A stretch of DNA of 64,000 nt from Gari tellinella (taxonomy: Eukaryota; Mollusca; Bivalvia; Cardiida; Psammobiidae): the NCBI GenBank assembly GCA_922989275.2, contig OV277866.1:58333246-58397245 (forward strand), written 5' to 3'. The position numbers and the translations under genes are program-made. Shown here in pieces: positions 9,989 through 20,889 of the stretch. The first letter of the stretch is position 1, and the number at the start of each line of letters is the position of its first letter. The notes below the pieces were generated by a model. It searched no databases. It was not told the origin of the DNA and saw nothing but the letters and a program-made list of their open reading frames with translations.

Positions 9989-11236
9989 TTTTATCTCACC
10001 TGAGTCAGAGGCTCAAGATGGGGTTTTGAGATGGCTCTGTGTCCGTCGTGCGTTGTGCGTCGTAGTTAACAACTTCTTCAAACGAAATCCACTCCTATAC
10101 CGCTGAACAAATTTCAACTATACTTTACGGGAATGTTCCTTGGGGCAAGCTCTTTCAAAAAAAATGTTCAAAGAATTAAAATAATGCAGAACTTAGGTTG
10201 CCGAAACAATAAGGTAACCATGCATCACCCACAGGTCCTCTATCAAGTATGTTCAAATTATGCCCCAGGGTTCAAAATTGGCTCAGTCGGGGGGGGGGGG
10301 GGGGGGGGGGGACGAGAGCTTTGATATTTGGCATGGTGACACTTCTAGATGTTCTTTACCAATAATATCCAAATGGTTCCGGTCCGTCGAATAAGTATTT
10401 AGGGCACAGAAACTAAATGTGTTGGGTTTTTTTCAGTGAAAACTGAAACCATTTTCCCCAGTGCTGAGATTTTTGGCACATAGCATCATCTTCAGTTCTT
10501 TGATCAAGTTTGTTCTAATTATGCCCCCAGGGTAAAAAATAGCCCCGCCCGGATGGTCAGTTTTACATAGTTATATAGTGAAATTTTCCAACAAATTCTT
10601 CTCTGAAACTGCTATGGTTTGATATTTGGCATGGTGATACTTCTAGAAGTCCTTTATCAATATTGATGAAATGGTTCTGGTCTGTTGCATATCTAGGTCA
10701 CAGGAGCTAAAAATAGATTTTTCCAATGAAAAAAATCTTCTTGTCTGAAATCCTAGTACTCGGAGCCTCTTAGCATCATCTATAGGTCCTTGATCAAAAT
10801 TGTTCAAATTATGCCCCTTGGGTCAAGATGGCCCAGGCCTGGGGTTCACAGTTTTACACAGAGTTATATAGGGAATTTTTCAAACATATTCTCCTCTGAA
10901 ACAAATATGGCCAAAGCTTTAATAATTGTTATGTTGACACCTCTAGATGTCTTTAACAAGTATTGAATGAATATGGTTCCTGTCAGTTGCATATCTAGGT
11001 CACGTGAGCTGAAATAGATTGTTTTAATTGCAAACTTTAATCTTTTTGTCTGGAACCCTAGTACACAGAACTTAGATATTTGGCACATAACATCATCTAT
11101 AGGTCCTCTATCAAGATTGTTTAAACTATGCTCACTGGGTAAAATTGACCCGGCCCGAGACATACCGGTACATCGTTCTCTCGATTTTGTCAGCTCTTCT
11201 CAGGTGAGCAATATATGACCCATGGGCTTCTTGTTT
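9989..11236 (+). mobile_element. Helentron-like element, near full length
   Basis: It has a diverged 5' hairpin (tctcacctgagtcagaggct), a CGTCGTGCGTTGTGCGTCG microsatellite and about four cores carrying 'gatatttggcatggtgacac' and 'catatctaggtcac'. The 3' part is caggtgagc, then the gacccatgggct hairpin, then tcttgtttt. No transposase or helicase coding. Confidence 0.65.
10289..10311 (+). repeat. Uninterrupted G23 run
   Basis: Twenty-three consecutive G residues lie inside a Helentron-like core. The run could form a G-quadruplex and could also be of inaccurate length in an assembly. Confidence 0.9.
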
Positions 11237-11329
11237 TCCATTTACAGTTGGTGACACCTAGATAGCGTCACGTTTTGTAGAACATTCAATATTGAATAGG
11301 CATTCACTGTCATTGTCCAACAACTGTGC

Positions 11330-11690
11330 ACTCGATTACGCTTGGTAATTAGACAGGCTGGTGACATGTGCCCTTTCTTGCCACAGGACTAACATTTTGA
11401 ATCCTTAAATTCGCACGAGTCTACAGTATGGTTAGTCTGCAGTATGGTTAGTTCTGTTGCACCCCAAACATGCTGTCTTGGATTCTGATTGTGTTTACTG
11501 CACATGATTTCCTTCCTGTTGCCTTGGTTTCCTTACATTATTTTAAATGTCAACTTGTTGACAGATTGTTTTCCTTGCAGCTCACAAACATCCTTTTGTG
11601 TTGCCTCCTAAGCCTCTACAAACACCTGATCCCGTTTGTGAAAGCGAAAACGTTCATTGATTACTAACGGCATTGGGTTAAAATGGTCCT
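11330..11690 (-). pseudogene. Ty3/Gypsy Gag fragment with CCHC knuckle
   Basis: On the minus strand ERFRFHKRDQ, then KDVCELQGKQSVNKLTF, then a C-x2-C-x4-H-x4-C knuckle (C.SCGKKGHMSPAC, with an amber codon after the first Cys) follow the order of Gag in invertebrate Gypsy elements, where the knuckle binds RNA. Several stops and a deletion between the first two blocks show it is dead. It lies on the 3' side of the Pol fragment, opposite to normal Gag-Pol order. Confidence 0.6.
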
Positions 11691-11699
11691 TCAGTAGGT

Positions 11700-12721
11700 C
11701 GCATTACTCGTCGAAAGTCTTGTTCGACCGCACAATTTATCATGTTAAATCCTTTTTGCTTTTGCACTAGAACTGCTCCAATCCAACAGGACTGGCATCA
11801 GCAATTCCTTTGGTTTCTGCTTCATAAGTCTGTGGAAGACAAACGTTTCTTGAGATGTACAAATGATTTCTGTTGCTCTTGTCTGAAACGAAGGGAATGT
11901 TTTTCTTCGTTAGCTCATGCAATGATGAAGGAAGAGTAGCGAAATCTGGAATGTACCGAGAACTGTCGGTCACAAAACCTAGAAAGCTTTTGACCTCTTT
12001 CAAACATTTTCGGTTCTTAAGTGTTGAAATTTGCGGTAACTGTGTTTTCGGCTGGCCCTACTCTCCTACCGGACAAGTGGTTTTCCGTGAAGATCGATTT
12101 GTCAACGCACACTTTACATTTATCTTTATTCAAGGTAAGACCATTATCATTAAGACACATTTTGTAACCTCTGGTTGTGCTCATCTTCATGCAACCGTAT
12201 ACGATTATGTCATCCTGAATATTGTGTACCCCTGTGCACTCACTCTGGCTCAAAAGCTGCTCCAGAAGCTTTTGGTACATGTTAGGTGCACAGCTTATGC
12301 CGAACATTAACCGTCTGTATCGGTATAACCCTCTATGCGTGATAAATGTTGTTATCTCGTTGAATCATTATCAAGTTCTTTCTGACGGTAAACCCAACAA
12401 AGGTCGGGTTTGCTTTTGTTTAGATTTTGCATAAAATCCTCAATTGTTGGACTTGGATGTCTCACTCGAATCACAGCTTCATTTTCCCTTCGCATATCTA
12501 CTCACACGCAGACCTCTTCAGATTTTGCTTTTGGCACACAGACTAGCCGTGACACACAGCTTCTTGTACCACTGCATCTCTAGATAGTCCCAATCTCCTC
12601 GAGTTCATCAATTTGTTAATCCAGCTTTGCCCTCAGAGTATACGAAACTTTTCTGATAGGCTGTGTTACAGGTGTTACTTCTTTATTGATTGGAATGTGT
12701 AACTGATATTTCCACACACCT
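11700..12721 (-). pseudogene. Ty3/Gypsy reverse-transcriptase relic
   Basis: Reading the minus strand from 12,720 downwards gives PINKEVTPVTQPIRKVSY at the RT start, a VDMRREN motif, YRYRRLMFGISCAPNMYQ, then QDDIIVYG, the altered F/YxDD catalytic box (Gln precedes the Asp pair). Next come the post-RT motif EVKSFLGFVTDSSRYIPDF and ADASPVG, the start of the RNase H-like part. Several in-frame stops and at least one frameshift (near 12,360) are visible. The order and spacing are those of Gypsy Pol. Integrase and an LTR were not found. The upstream end is separated from protease by a MITE at 12,722-12,955. Confidence 0.8.
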
Positions 12722-12955
12722 TTAACCCATTACCCCATAGCATGTTTTAGTGAGAAGAAAGGTGACGCCTTAAAGCTGGTTGAAAGTAAAGCAGAATGCG
12801 CCTTTACTTTCAGCCTGCATTAAGCTACCATCTGCTAGAATATAGAATATATTTCTTATGATACGTACTCATAGCTTTATGAATTGGAACTATTTCATTC
12901 AGTGGATGAATAAACTAAACGCGCTATAAGGCGCTTCTATCAGGGAAAGGGTTAA
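12722..12955. mobile_element. TTAA-flanked piggyBac-like MITE (family 1) inside Gypsy
   Basis: TTAA stands at both ends, followed by cccattacccc at one end and ending in agggaaaggg at the other. Core A (aaagctggttgaaagtaaag) is inside. It separates the Gypsy protease and RT regions and so inserted later. Confidence 0.75.
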
Positions 12956-13236
12956 ACAACTTTGGAATATCTGTTCATAGGAGCTAACATCGCTGTTTAC
13001 TGCATTGACTGCTTCTGCTTCTTGTTCGAGTTTGATGACACCAAGTGCGATGGCCGTTTCTTTACCAAGTAATGATTGTCCTTTCCCTACGAAAACAATG
13101 AACATAACGTCGATCAGACTCGTGTTACAATGCTTTATGGCCGTTTAGAAGCTTCCTGCGATCTTCAGCGGCTGATTGCTTTCCATACGCAAAAATGTGT
13201 TTGTCAGACTTGCTTGATCTGTATTTTATCTTCTCT
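12956..13236 (-). pseudogene. Ty3/Gypsy protease C-terminal part
   Basis: The minus strand reads FIVFVGKGQSLLGKETAIAL, the segment after the protease flap in Gypsy elements (usually FIV..G.G..LLG..TA). Before it, text such as NQPLKIAGSF is typical of the preceding strand. It is bounded by the MITE at 12,722-12,955 and the Helentron-like insertion at 13,237-14,198. Confidence 0.7.
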
Positions 13237-14198
13237 TTTTATGCCCCCGGCATCTATAGATGCGGAGGCATATAGTAGTCGTCCTGTCCGTCCGTCCTTC
13301 CGTCCGTCCGTAACAGGTTAAGTAGATTTTACCGTTTCGTCTAGCATCAACACCGCTTACTCAAATGCTTGGATACTCATGCAGTTGTTGCCTTGACACA
13401 TTCCCTATCCACCAATATCACCCAACCTTGATTTTGACCGTGACCTAACTTTGACTTAGAATATTTTAAATGGGCTATTTCTTGGTTAACTAGATTTTAC
13501 CGTTTCGTCTAGCATCAGCATAACTGACTACAATGCTTTGGTACTTATACAGTTGTTGCCTTGGATCACTACCAATCCACCAATATCACCCAACCTTGAT
13601 CTTGACCTTGACCTAATTTGGACTTAGAATATTTTAAATGGGCTATTTCTTGGTTAACTAGAATTTACTGTTTCGTCTAGCATCAGCATAACTGACTACA
13701 ATGCTTTGGTACTTATACAGTTGTTGCCTTGGATCACTACCAATCCACCCATATTACCTAACCTTGATTTTGACCTTGACCATGACCTAATTTGGACTTA
13801 CAATATTTTAAATGGGCTATTTCTTGGTTAACCAGATTATACCGTTTCGTCTAGCATCAGCATAACTGACTACAATGCTTTGGTACTTATACAGTTGTTG
13901 CCTTGGATCACTACCAATCCACCCATATTACATAATCTTGATTTTGACCTTGACCTTGACATAATTTGGACTTAGAAATATTTTAAATGGGCTATTTCTT
14001 GGTTAACTAGATTTTACCGTTTCGTCTAGCATCAGCATAACTGACAACAATGATTTGGTACTTATACAGTTGTTGCCTTGGATCACTACCAATCCACCCA
14101 TATTACCCAACCTTGATTTTGACCTTGACCTAATTTGGACTTAGAAAAAAATCAGAATATATTGTCAAGGATGCCACCGGGGGCATAAGTGTTCTTGT
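13237..14198 (+). mobile_element. Helentron-like element splitting the Gypsy protease
   Basis: The 5' hairpin atgcccccggcatc...gatgcggaggcat is followed by (GTCC)n. Five well-preserved cores of 168-176 bp each start near 'accgtttcgtctagcatca' and contain 'gttgccttggatcactacca' and 'gaccttgacctaatttggac'. The end is gccaccgggggcataagtgttcttgt. The close similarity of the cores suggests recent amplification. Confidence 0.7.
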
Positions 14199-14560
14199 TT
14201 TAATTGTTCCCATGTGTTGCGATCAACAATGTTACACCTGGCACAATAGTCTATTTTAATTTTAATTTCAATGTTACCGATATGTATCTAGGTATTTTAC
14301 CACTCTCATCATTGGTATCAAATGATGCTGTCTTCTCTCATCGGCATAAAAACCTGTTGACACCAATCCGATATATGACTTTAACTTCCAGACTTTCATC
14401 GTCAACACCCATTAAAGGCACGAATCCATCATACTCTACGATACAGTATTTGTCAAGTAATGTCTCATCAAGGGCCTCTGGTAGATATTCAGGAAAGTAC
14501 GCTAGAGTATCATTATGTATTAGCGTATTTGTCATTTTATGATACATGTACTATTCAACG
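14199..14560 (-). pseudogene. Ty3/Gypsy protease N-terminal part
   Basis: On the minus strand ESGKIP, then a shifted block ending CNIVDRNTWEQLK, match the start of the Gypsy aspartic protease. The DSGA-like catalytic site is mutated (I-D-Y-C-A-R-C). The reading resumes at 13,236 after the Helentron-like insertion. Upstream, a 69-codon ORF (14,338-14,547) has no motif I recognise. Confidence 0.6.
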
Positions 14561-14599
14561 TTGTCACAAGAAAATGAGTATTCACGAATGATTGTTTTT

Positions 14600-15240
14600 A
14601 CTTGCACATCAAATGTAGGTAGATGATAGATCTAACATTTTTATGCAACTGACCTGTCCCTGATCAACGGCATGTGCTTTTAAAGATTCTTTTTCTGTGT
14701 CGTTACTGGATTGGATCACTGAAGCCTGATCACAGGATCCAAACTGTTTGTAAAGTTGTATGTAGATGGTTTTATGGAGATGAGAGGGTAAAAGCAATCC
14801 CATTATATTAAGTCTCTCTTCCTTTATCACTAAATTCTACATTCTTCGTCTAACCACAATTCTTTTGTTGTTTTATAGTGAGGGAAAACACAAAGCTTTC
14901 CCTGTTTGTTGTCTGCTTTAACACATTCGCCACCATAATATCGTCTACACTGTTGTTATTGATCTGTAATATTTTTTTTATCAAGGTCACATTTAAGATC
15001 ATTTTACAGATAAAATTTCAAAAAGATTTGACCCTGATCATGCACTACATTATGCAGAATCTAATCAGGATCCAAACTGTTTGCAAAGTCTGAATGTAGG
15101 CGGGTTTATTGAGGCGAGAGGGTAAAAGCAATCAGCTATGTAAAGTATCTCTTCCTTTACCACTCAATAGCAGTTGAAATCAAAGTTTGTTGATTGACAC
15201 TTATTCGCTTGGTGAAAAGGTTATCCACTGTTTGCCATTC
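14600..15240. repeat. Two diverged direct-repeat blocks with core-B halves
   Basis: Blocks at about 14,720-14,840 and 15,050-15,175 share ggatccaaactgtttg, then agagggtaaaagcaatc, then tctcttcctttaycact, at an offset of about 335 bp. No gene was seen. Confidence 0.45.
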
Positions 15241-15244
15241 ACAG

Positions 15245-15785
15245 TCACTTTAAAAAATCTCAAATCTTCTTAAAAAATCTCAAATCTTCTTCTTTACTGT
15301 CTAGTTCTGGACGTTAATTTCTATCATGCAGAAAGACATTTCCATGGCACTTAAAAATAGTTTGTTGTTCCCAGTATGTGATGCAAATGTTTTAAGTTTT
15401 TCCACATATTCTAGACTCAACACTGGTGTCTGGTCAAAAGATGTCACTTCATTGTCACTGTCAGAATCTGAGTTGTCATCCTTATTCTAAGCTAGGATTT
15501 CACTGGCTGGAAGATCCCAGTCTGTCAATTCACTGTCTTCTGTTTCAAGTCTTGTGTTCACCATGTCCACCATACTACAGCCATAAAAGATGATCTGGCG
15601 AGAAAGGCAAGTGGTATGTCATCGTCTGCTTTATCTTCACTCTCGTCTTCCATTGGTGTTGGACGCACTTTGCCAATTAGTCCCAATAAATTGATGTGAA
15701 ATGCAATAAATAAATTCTGTAAAAGGGTGTTGTAGTCCATTGAAAGCAAGAATGACATTTAAAATAGATAAATAAACATGTGAAA
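15245..15785 (-). pseudogene. Tigger/pogo-like transposase C-terminal relic
   Basis: The minus strand reads DDDIPLAFLARSS, an acidic run (DNSDSDSDNE), then LEYVEKLKTFASHTGNNKLF and a final DFFKK. This order (DDIPL, acidic stretch, a helix of the L.tL..f... type, terminal DFF) is that of Tigger/pogo transposases. Stops and a 20-bp direct duplication (taaaaaatctcaaatcttct) near the end show decay. The DDE catalytic domain is not evident upstream. Confidence 0.5.
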
Positions 15786-15868
15786 TGTAGCAAATCTTTG
15801 TTCTCTAAATGCCAAGCCAAATTATCAATACGCTATGATTTTCATGCCTGCCTTAAGCATGCCTTTTA

Positions 15869-16836
15869 TTATGCTATAAACTCTGGTATATAATACATAC
15901 CTTTAAGAAAATCAGCACTGTATGTTATGTCAGTCTCATTGGTATTCACCAGGGCATCTGCTCTCCTTCTGATAACCGCCCCAATGCCATCTGATGCACC
16001 CTGGCCATTACCACTTTTTAGAAAATTCCATGTACCCCTTTTATCAAATTTGTAATGATATCGGGGTTTTTTCTTCAGAAAACAAATAAAGATTTGTTTT
16101 GCTTCGATACTGGATTGTTGGACCATCAGGTATGAAGTCCAGTCGTTTCAGGTTAGGCAACACGTCTTTCAAATGCTGTATTATATTACCAAGATGAGAC
16201 CATATCATGATATGGTTGCAAATGGTAATGTCTTAATTTTCGAATATGCTACAGCTGTGTGTATAGTTATCTGTTTATTGGAAGCACCAAAATGTAACAC
16301 CGTTATTTGGATTTTTTCTCGATACTTGCATAAATACTTTTCAGAGAAATCAATATGGATAACGGTCTCTTCATCTTTGCAGTTATCTTTCAGCTTCTTT
16401 GTTTGTGAATATTGGCGATTGATATTGAAAGCATCATGCACAAGTAACTCAATGCCACCATGCAACTCGTTCAATAAGGTTTCAACAGTTCCTTAGTCGC
16501 TGACTTTCAGTGTCATTTGAGATTTTTTGTCAGTTTCTCCTTTCTCATCAGCACATTGTCTATCAATTCTTCTCGACCTCCATACTTTCTATTCAGTTAT
16601 TTTATCTGAAGGCGTTTTCAGCCGTTTGATCATACTGGTAATTCGTTTACAGTGTTCACGTTCTCTGTACATACACTCTTTTTTGTCTATACTGCACGTA
16701 ATATCTTCCAGCAGTTGCTCCAAATCTCTTCTTTCAATGACTTTCTCATGGATCAGCTTGTTTAGCTTCGATTTGGGGTTCTCGTCACTGGTCACTGTCC
16801 TTTTCCGTTGCCCTTGTTTACATTTGCCATTAAAAG
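15869..16836 (-). pseudogene. Relic of an unclassified transposase-like protein family
   Basis: Minus-strand pieces in order: a basic/coiled N-terminal part (KLIHEKVIERRDLEQLLEDI), an ELHGGIELLVHDAFNINRQ block, HIDFSEKYLCKYREKIQ, LHFGASNKQITIHTAVAYSK, then PDGPTIQYRSK, WNFLKSGNGQGASDGIGAVI and the end GMYYIPEFIA. I recall a widespread uncharacterised animal family with this signature (IDF.EN ... DGP..QYRNK ... GHGKGA.DGIG), but know no function. The spaced Asp residues look like an RNase-H-fold nuclease. Frameshifts and stops break the reading; the hAT-like MITE at 16,837 abuts its N-terminal side. Confidence 0.5.
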
Positions 16837-17029
16837 CAGGGCTCCAGATAAGAGGGAGTAAACTGAACAAATTCAACATTTTCTCATTAAATTCACAACT
16901 AAATCCTACGGTGTCACTACTCATTAGAATCGTCTCGAAGAGGCGGTTCTAATGAGTAGTGACACCATAGGGTTTTATGCAGAAATAAAGATTTTAGTTT
17001 TGGAAATACTCCCATTATCTGGAGCTCTG
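16837..17029. mobile_element. hAT-like MITE, family 1, with perfect 8-bp TSD
   Basis: The ends are cagggctccagataag and ttatctggagctctg. The flanks are attaaaag at 16,829-16,836 and attaaaag at 17,030-17,037, an exact 8-bp target duplication, which is the hAT hallmark. Length 193 bp. Confidence 0.88.
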
Positions 17030-18003
17030 ATTAAAAGTTTCAGGGGCGAATGCGTTTATCATAAATGCCACAAGTGGCGTGTTGCCCATACGTACATCAT
17101 TTACAAATAATGCAATGGAGAAGGGTTCATTTGTCTTATGAATCATAATACTGAAATAGAAAATATAATTTTACGCATTGCGTATTTAGTGACTTTTTGA
17201 CTAATTTTTACTTAAACAGTTATTACCAACAGTAATTACTTGAATTTAATTGAATATGACATGATATGTGGTATTGTTACTTTATGTTTTAAGATGATGT
17301 ACTTATGTACAAGTCTGAATAAAATATGTTCTGTTCTGTTCTGTTCTTATGCAAACAGTGTACACTGACACTGTACACCAATATTTGAAAGCTCCCAGGG
17401 GAACCCTTAGTTCAGGGTATGCATTGATTGTCAGTTTGTAATATACTGTAAATTATATTCCTTAAGTCAGTTGTCACTAAGGACAACAGTGTAACAATGT
17501 ATACTAGTATGTCCCTTACAAACAGCAAGGCAGTTGTCAAGAAATCACTTTTCCATCGCAATCAGTGAGTGGGTACGCTGTTCAGGAGTTTCATGCTGGA
17601 GACTTCTATTCAAGGTTGGCACTGTTTGTCAATTTAGAATTTTTTGTTGTTATATGAATTATCTAACTCGTTTACCCCTACTGTCGCTAGTGACTTGAGA
17701 TTCACATGCTTCACTTACAAATACATGTAGTGTACTGGTGTCGGTGCAGCTGTTCTATTGCAAACAATGTTGGTCATGTATGGAGGACGACTACAGGGGG
17801 CTTGTGACTAGGATCTGGACTGTGTGTCACTTTGCAAATTAAATCAACCTTTGAATCTATAATGGTATGTGATCGATTAATGATTGGAAGTGTACATTAA
17901 AATTATCAGGGGTGAACGTGATGATATATAAATATTACAAATGAATATTCTGTTGCAGTTACTGATTGACTAGAGTTGTCACCTACTTGTTCTTTTGTTG
18001 TTT
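17030..18003. other. No gene; possible LINE 3' tail and repeat fragments
   Basis: Near 17,280-17,347 an ...aataaaatatgttctg segment runs into (ttctg)n, the look of a LINE 3' end on the plus strand. At 17,343-17,395 a fragment of the gcaaacagtg palindrome type is visible. The rest is unassigned. Confidence 0.35.
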
Positions 18004-19281
18004 CTTTTAGCTCACCTGAGCACGAAGTTCTCAATGTGAGCTTTTGTGGTCGGTCTTCGTCCGTCGTCGTGCGTCGTTTGTTAAACAATTTCTTCAAAAC
18101 CACTAGCCCGATTGCAACCAAACTTCCAAACTTCACAGGTCTGCTCTTTGCGTCAAGCTCTTTCAAAGAATTTGAAACAATGCAGAACTCTGGTTGCCAT
18201 GACAATGGCATGGCAACCAAAGTGAAAAAATAATAATCTTAAAATATATTTTTGTCAAAACCATAAGGTCAAAGGACCAGAGCTAATATATTTGGCACAT
18301 AGCATCATCTATAGGTCCTCTATCAAGATTGTTCGGCTCTTGGGATCAAAATTGACCCCGCCCCCGGGGGTCACCGTTTTAGAGTTATATAGTGACTTGT
18401 TCAAACATTTTTTCCTCTGAAACCAATATGACCAGAGCTTTTAGATTTGGCATGGTGTAATTTCTAGAGATATTTGAAATAAATAGTTGAATTTGTTCCG
18501 GTCTGTTGAATATCTGGGTCACTGGAGCCATAATAGATTTTTTCAATGAAAACTGATAAAAGCTTCATGTCTGAAACCATAGTACACTGAGCTTAGATAT
18601 TTTGCACAGTAAAGTCTACAGGTCCTCTATCAAAGATGTTCAAATTATGTCCCTAGGGTCAAAAATGGCCCGGTCACGGGGGTCACAGTTTTAAATAAGA
18701 GTTGAAATCTTCAAACACCTTCTAAAAATACACAAGGGCTAGAGCATAGATATTTGGCGCATAGTTTCATCTGTAGGTCCTCTATTAAGATTGTTCAAAA
18801 TTTTCTCCTGGGTGTCAAACATGGCCCCGCCCCATTGGGTCACAATTTTACATAGAGTTATATAGTGAAATATTAAAACATATTCTCATAAAAACCATGC
18901 CATGCTGGGGTCTAAAATTTTCCCGCCCGGATTGGTATGGTGTAACTTCTAGAAGTCCATTACTGATGTTGTTGAAATTGTTTTGGTCCCTTGAATATCT
19001 AGGTCTAAAAATAAATCAATGAAAAAACTTAAACAATCTTCTTGTCTAAAACCACGTTGGACATCTGAAAGTAATATAACACATATGATTCATTTTGCCC
19101 ACTCTACAAAATTTCGTAAAATCATTTTTTAACTAAAAAACATGGCAGCCAGTGGGTGAGACTTATTTTCCTTAGAACATCAGTAAACATTTACAAATTT
19201 CTTTTCTGCAATCACTTGACCCGGTTTAGTGTTACCATGGTCAGGTGAGCGATCAAGGGCCTTTCTGGCCCCCTTGCTGTT
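18004..19281 (+). mobile_element. Helentron-like element, full length
   Basis: The 5' hairpin 18,009-18,042 (agctcacctgagcac, GAA loop, gttctcaatgtgagct) is followed by ccgtcgtcgtgcgtcg. Roughly four to five cores contain 'gcacatagcatcatctatag', 'tcctctatcaagattgttc' and 'atggcccggtcacgggggtc'. The 3' signal is caggtgagc, hairpin gggcctttctggccc, cttgct. Confidence 0.7.
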
Positions 19282-19747
19282 TGGTATTGTTTGATTCATA
19301 TGCATGATGGAAACAAAATATTGGGGATATGTCACGGGTTGTCTCTTGGGATCGTCAGTTGTTGATCTGGAGGGACGGCGGGTGTCGGATTCTTTTTCTC
19401 TCTCTTTTAGCATTTACCTCATATCGACAACTTACGCAGTCCGATTTTGACTAGTTCGGACAGCTCTGATATGGGCCTTCTCTGTTTCCATATTTAAATA
19501 TTTATAATTTCTATTTAATAGATAATTACAGATTTTGATAATTCTATTTCTAATAAGAACCCATTTCAAATATTTGATAATTCAATAAAAACAGATGCAG
19601 CATAAGTGTAATACCATTCTTTGTTTTGTTATGTTATGTTACTATGTTACATGCCCATACATGGGCCATAACAAGAATAAAAGTTGAACTTTGACAGAAG
19701 TTTGGTCCCTTTGAAATGTTTTCCAACTAAAATATGTAGAGAAAACT
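19282..19747. other. Nothing recognised
   Basis: AT-rich; contains only short runs such as a tttaaatatttataattt block. No ORF with a motif. Confidence 0.45.
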
Positions 19748-19937
19748 TAGGGCTGCCATTTTCCGAAATCTTCGGATATTTATCCTAGCAGATGGTAGTT
19801 TAAAGCAGGCTGAAAGTAAAACAGAATGCGCCTTAAGGAACATTCGGCTTTGCTGTCAATCTGCTTTAAGTATCGCGCTTAAAAAGCAGAAAAATTGGCA
19901 ATTTCAGTATTTTCAAGATCAACTTATGGCAGCCCTG
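19748..19937. mobile_element. hAT-like MITE family 2 carrying core A
   Basis: The ends are agggctgccattttccg and ttatggcagccctg. In the middle is the core A palindrome (tttaaagcaggctgaaagta ... ctgctttaag). A better preserved copy is at 23,768-24,016. Confidence 0.6.
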
Positions 19938-19984
19938 AAAATATGTGTATAACTTACTACTCCCACACTATTCCAGAAAATTGC

Positions 19985-20193
19985 TCTCTATTACGGCCTC
20001 TCTATTACGGCCACTGAAACGAATGCTAATTGATTGTATTTAAGACAGGTGATTGCTTAAAGCAAGGTGAAAGTAAAATAGAAAGCTCCTAAAGGAGCTT
20101 TCTATTTCACTGTCACCTTGCTTTAAGCAGTGACCTGTCGTAAACACATAATAATTAACAAAATAAGGTGGTCGTAATAGAGAGGTTTCACTG
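19985..20193. mobile_element. Tigger-like TA MITE carrying core A
   Basis: The right end ggtcgtaatagagaggtttcactg is followed by TA. The left end is duplicated and truncated (ctctattacggc twice). The centre is a near-perfect hairpin, gcttaaagcaaggtgaaagt ... ctgtcaccttgctttaagc, with a gctcctaaaggagc tip. Confidence 0.65.
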
Positions 20194-20889
20194 TATATGA
20201 AACTGTTCATGTCCATGGTTTTGAATTTGGGCTGTGGACCTTTTGATTGATAGGGGGAGATATAGAAAGTATACGTGAGATCAAAAAATAAATAATTGTT
20301 TGTTTGTTACTGCTACAAACAGTTTGGATCCAGATGAGATCTTGATCAAAACTATTTGACACTTGGATGATATTCTCTTATGAAGAAGCCAACGCGCAAA
20401 AATAGCAATTAGTAATGTAAAAATAAGAAATTCTTATACTATAAATGTAGTTATTACTGTGCAAAGTTTAGTGCTCCTTTCCTACTATGACCCACCTTAC
20501 ATAGACCCTTTCTCAAAACGACCATTGCCGCTATTCCCAAAACAAGACATTTACATTTTAACGGCTTCAATATCGTCTTCTTTAAAAAGTCGTCTGATGT
20601 TTCTGTCAAAGTCACATATTGGACCTTTTGACAGAAAAACACCATTATGACGAGTGCCAAACAGCTTAAATGCAGATCAGACGTCCCGTCAAGATACATT
20701 TGCAAATGTAATACAATTTCCAATCCTACAACAAATCCCTCCGCCGAACAACACACACACTCTTTGTCCCCCATGTATGGTGGTGTGTAGAGAGGGGGCA
20801 CAGTAAACTTCTTTCTTCATTGATCGGCGTCATATGACCATATATGTCGCTATGCTGTAAACCCCAACTCAATTAATTAATACATGGGA
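20194..20889. other. No gene; core-B repeat remnants
   Basis: A half palindrome lies near 20,315-20,362 (acaaacagtttggatccaga ... actatttgac). A second occurs near 20,665-20,700. The 115-codon ORF at 20,454-20,801 has no motif and overlaps repeat text. Confidence 0.4.

Noticed and set aside
10133..10324. Glycine-run ORF
   Set aside because: The glycine run comes from the G23 tract within a Helentron-like core.
11873..12310. 145-codon plus-strand ORF
   Set aside because: It is the antisense shadow of the Gypsy RT relic on the minus strand.
12899..13105. C-terminal residues of the protease ORF
   Set aside because: The last residues (below 12,956) are encoded by the TTAA MITE, not by Gypsy.
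14204..14542. 112-codon plus-strand ORF as a host exon
   Set aside because: It is antisense to Gypsy protease text and shows no splice signals or motif.
16589..16924. ORF N-terminus (about 25 residues) as part of the transposase-like protein
   Set aside because: That part is encoded by the hAT-like MITE at 16,837-17,029, so it is not original.
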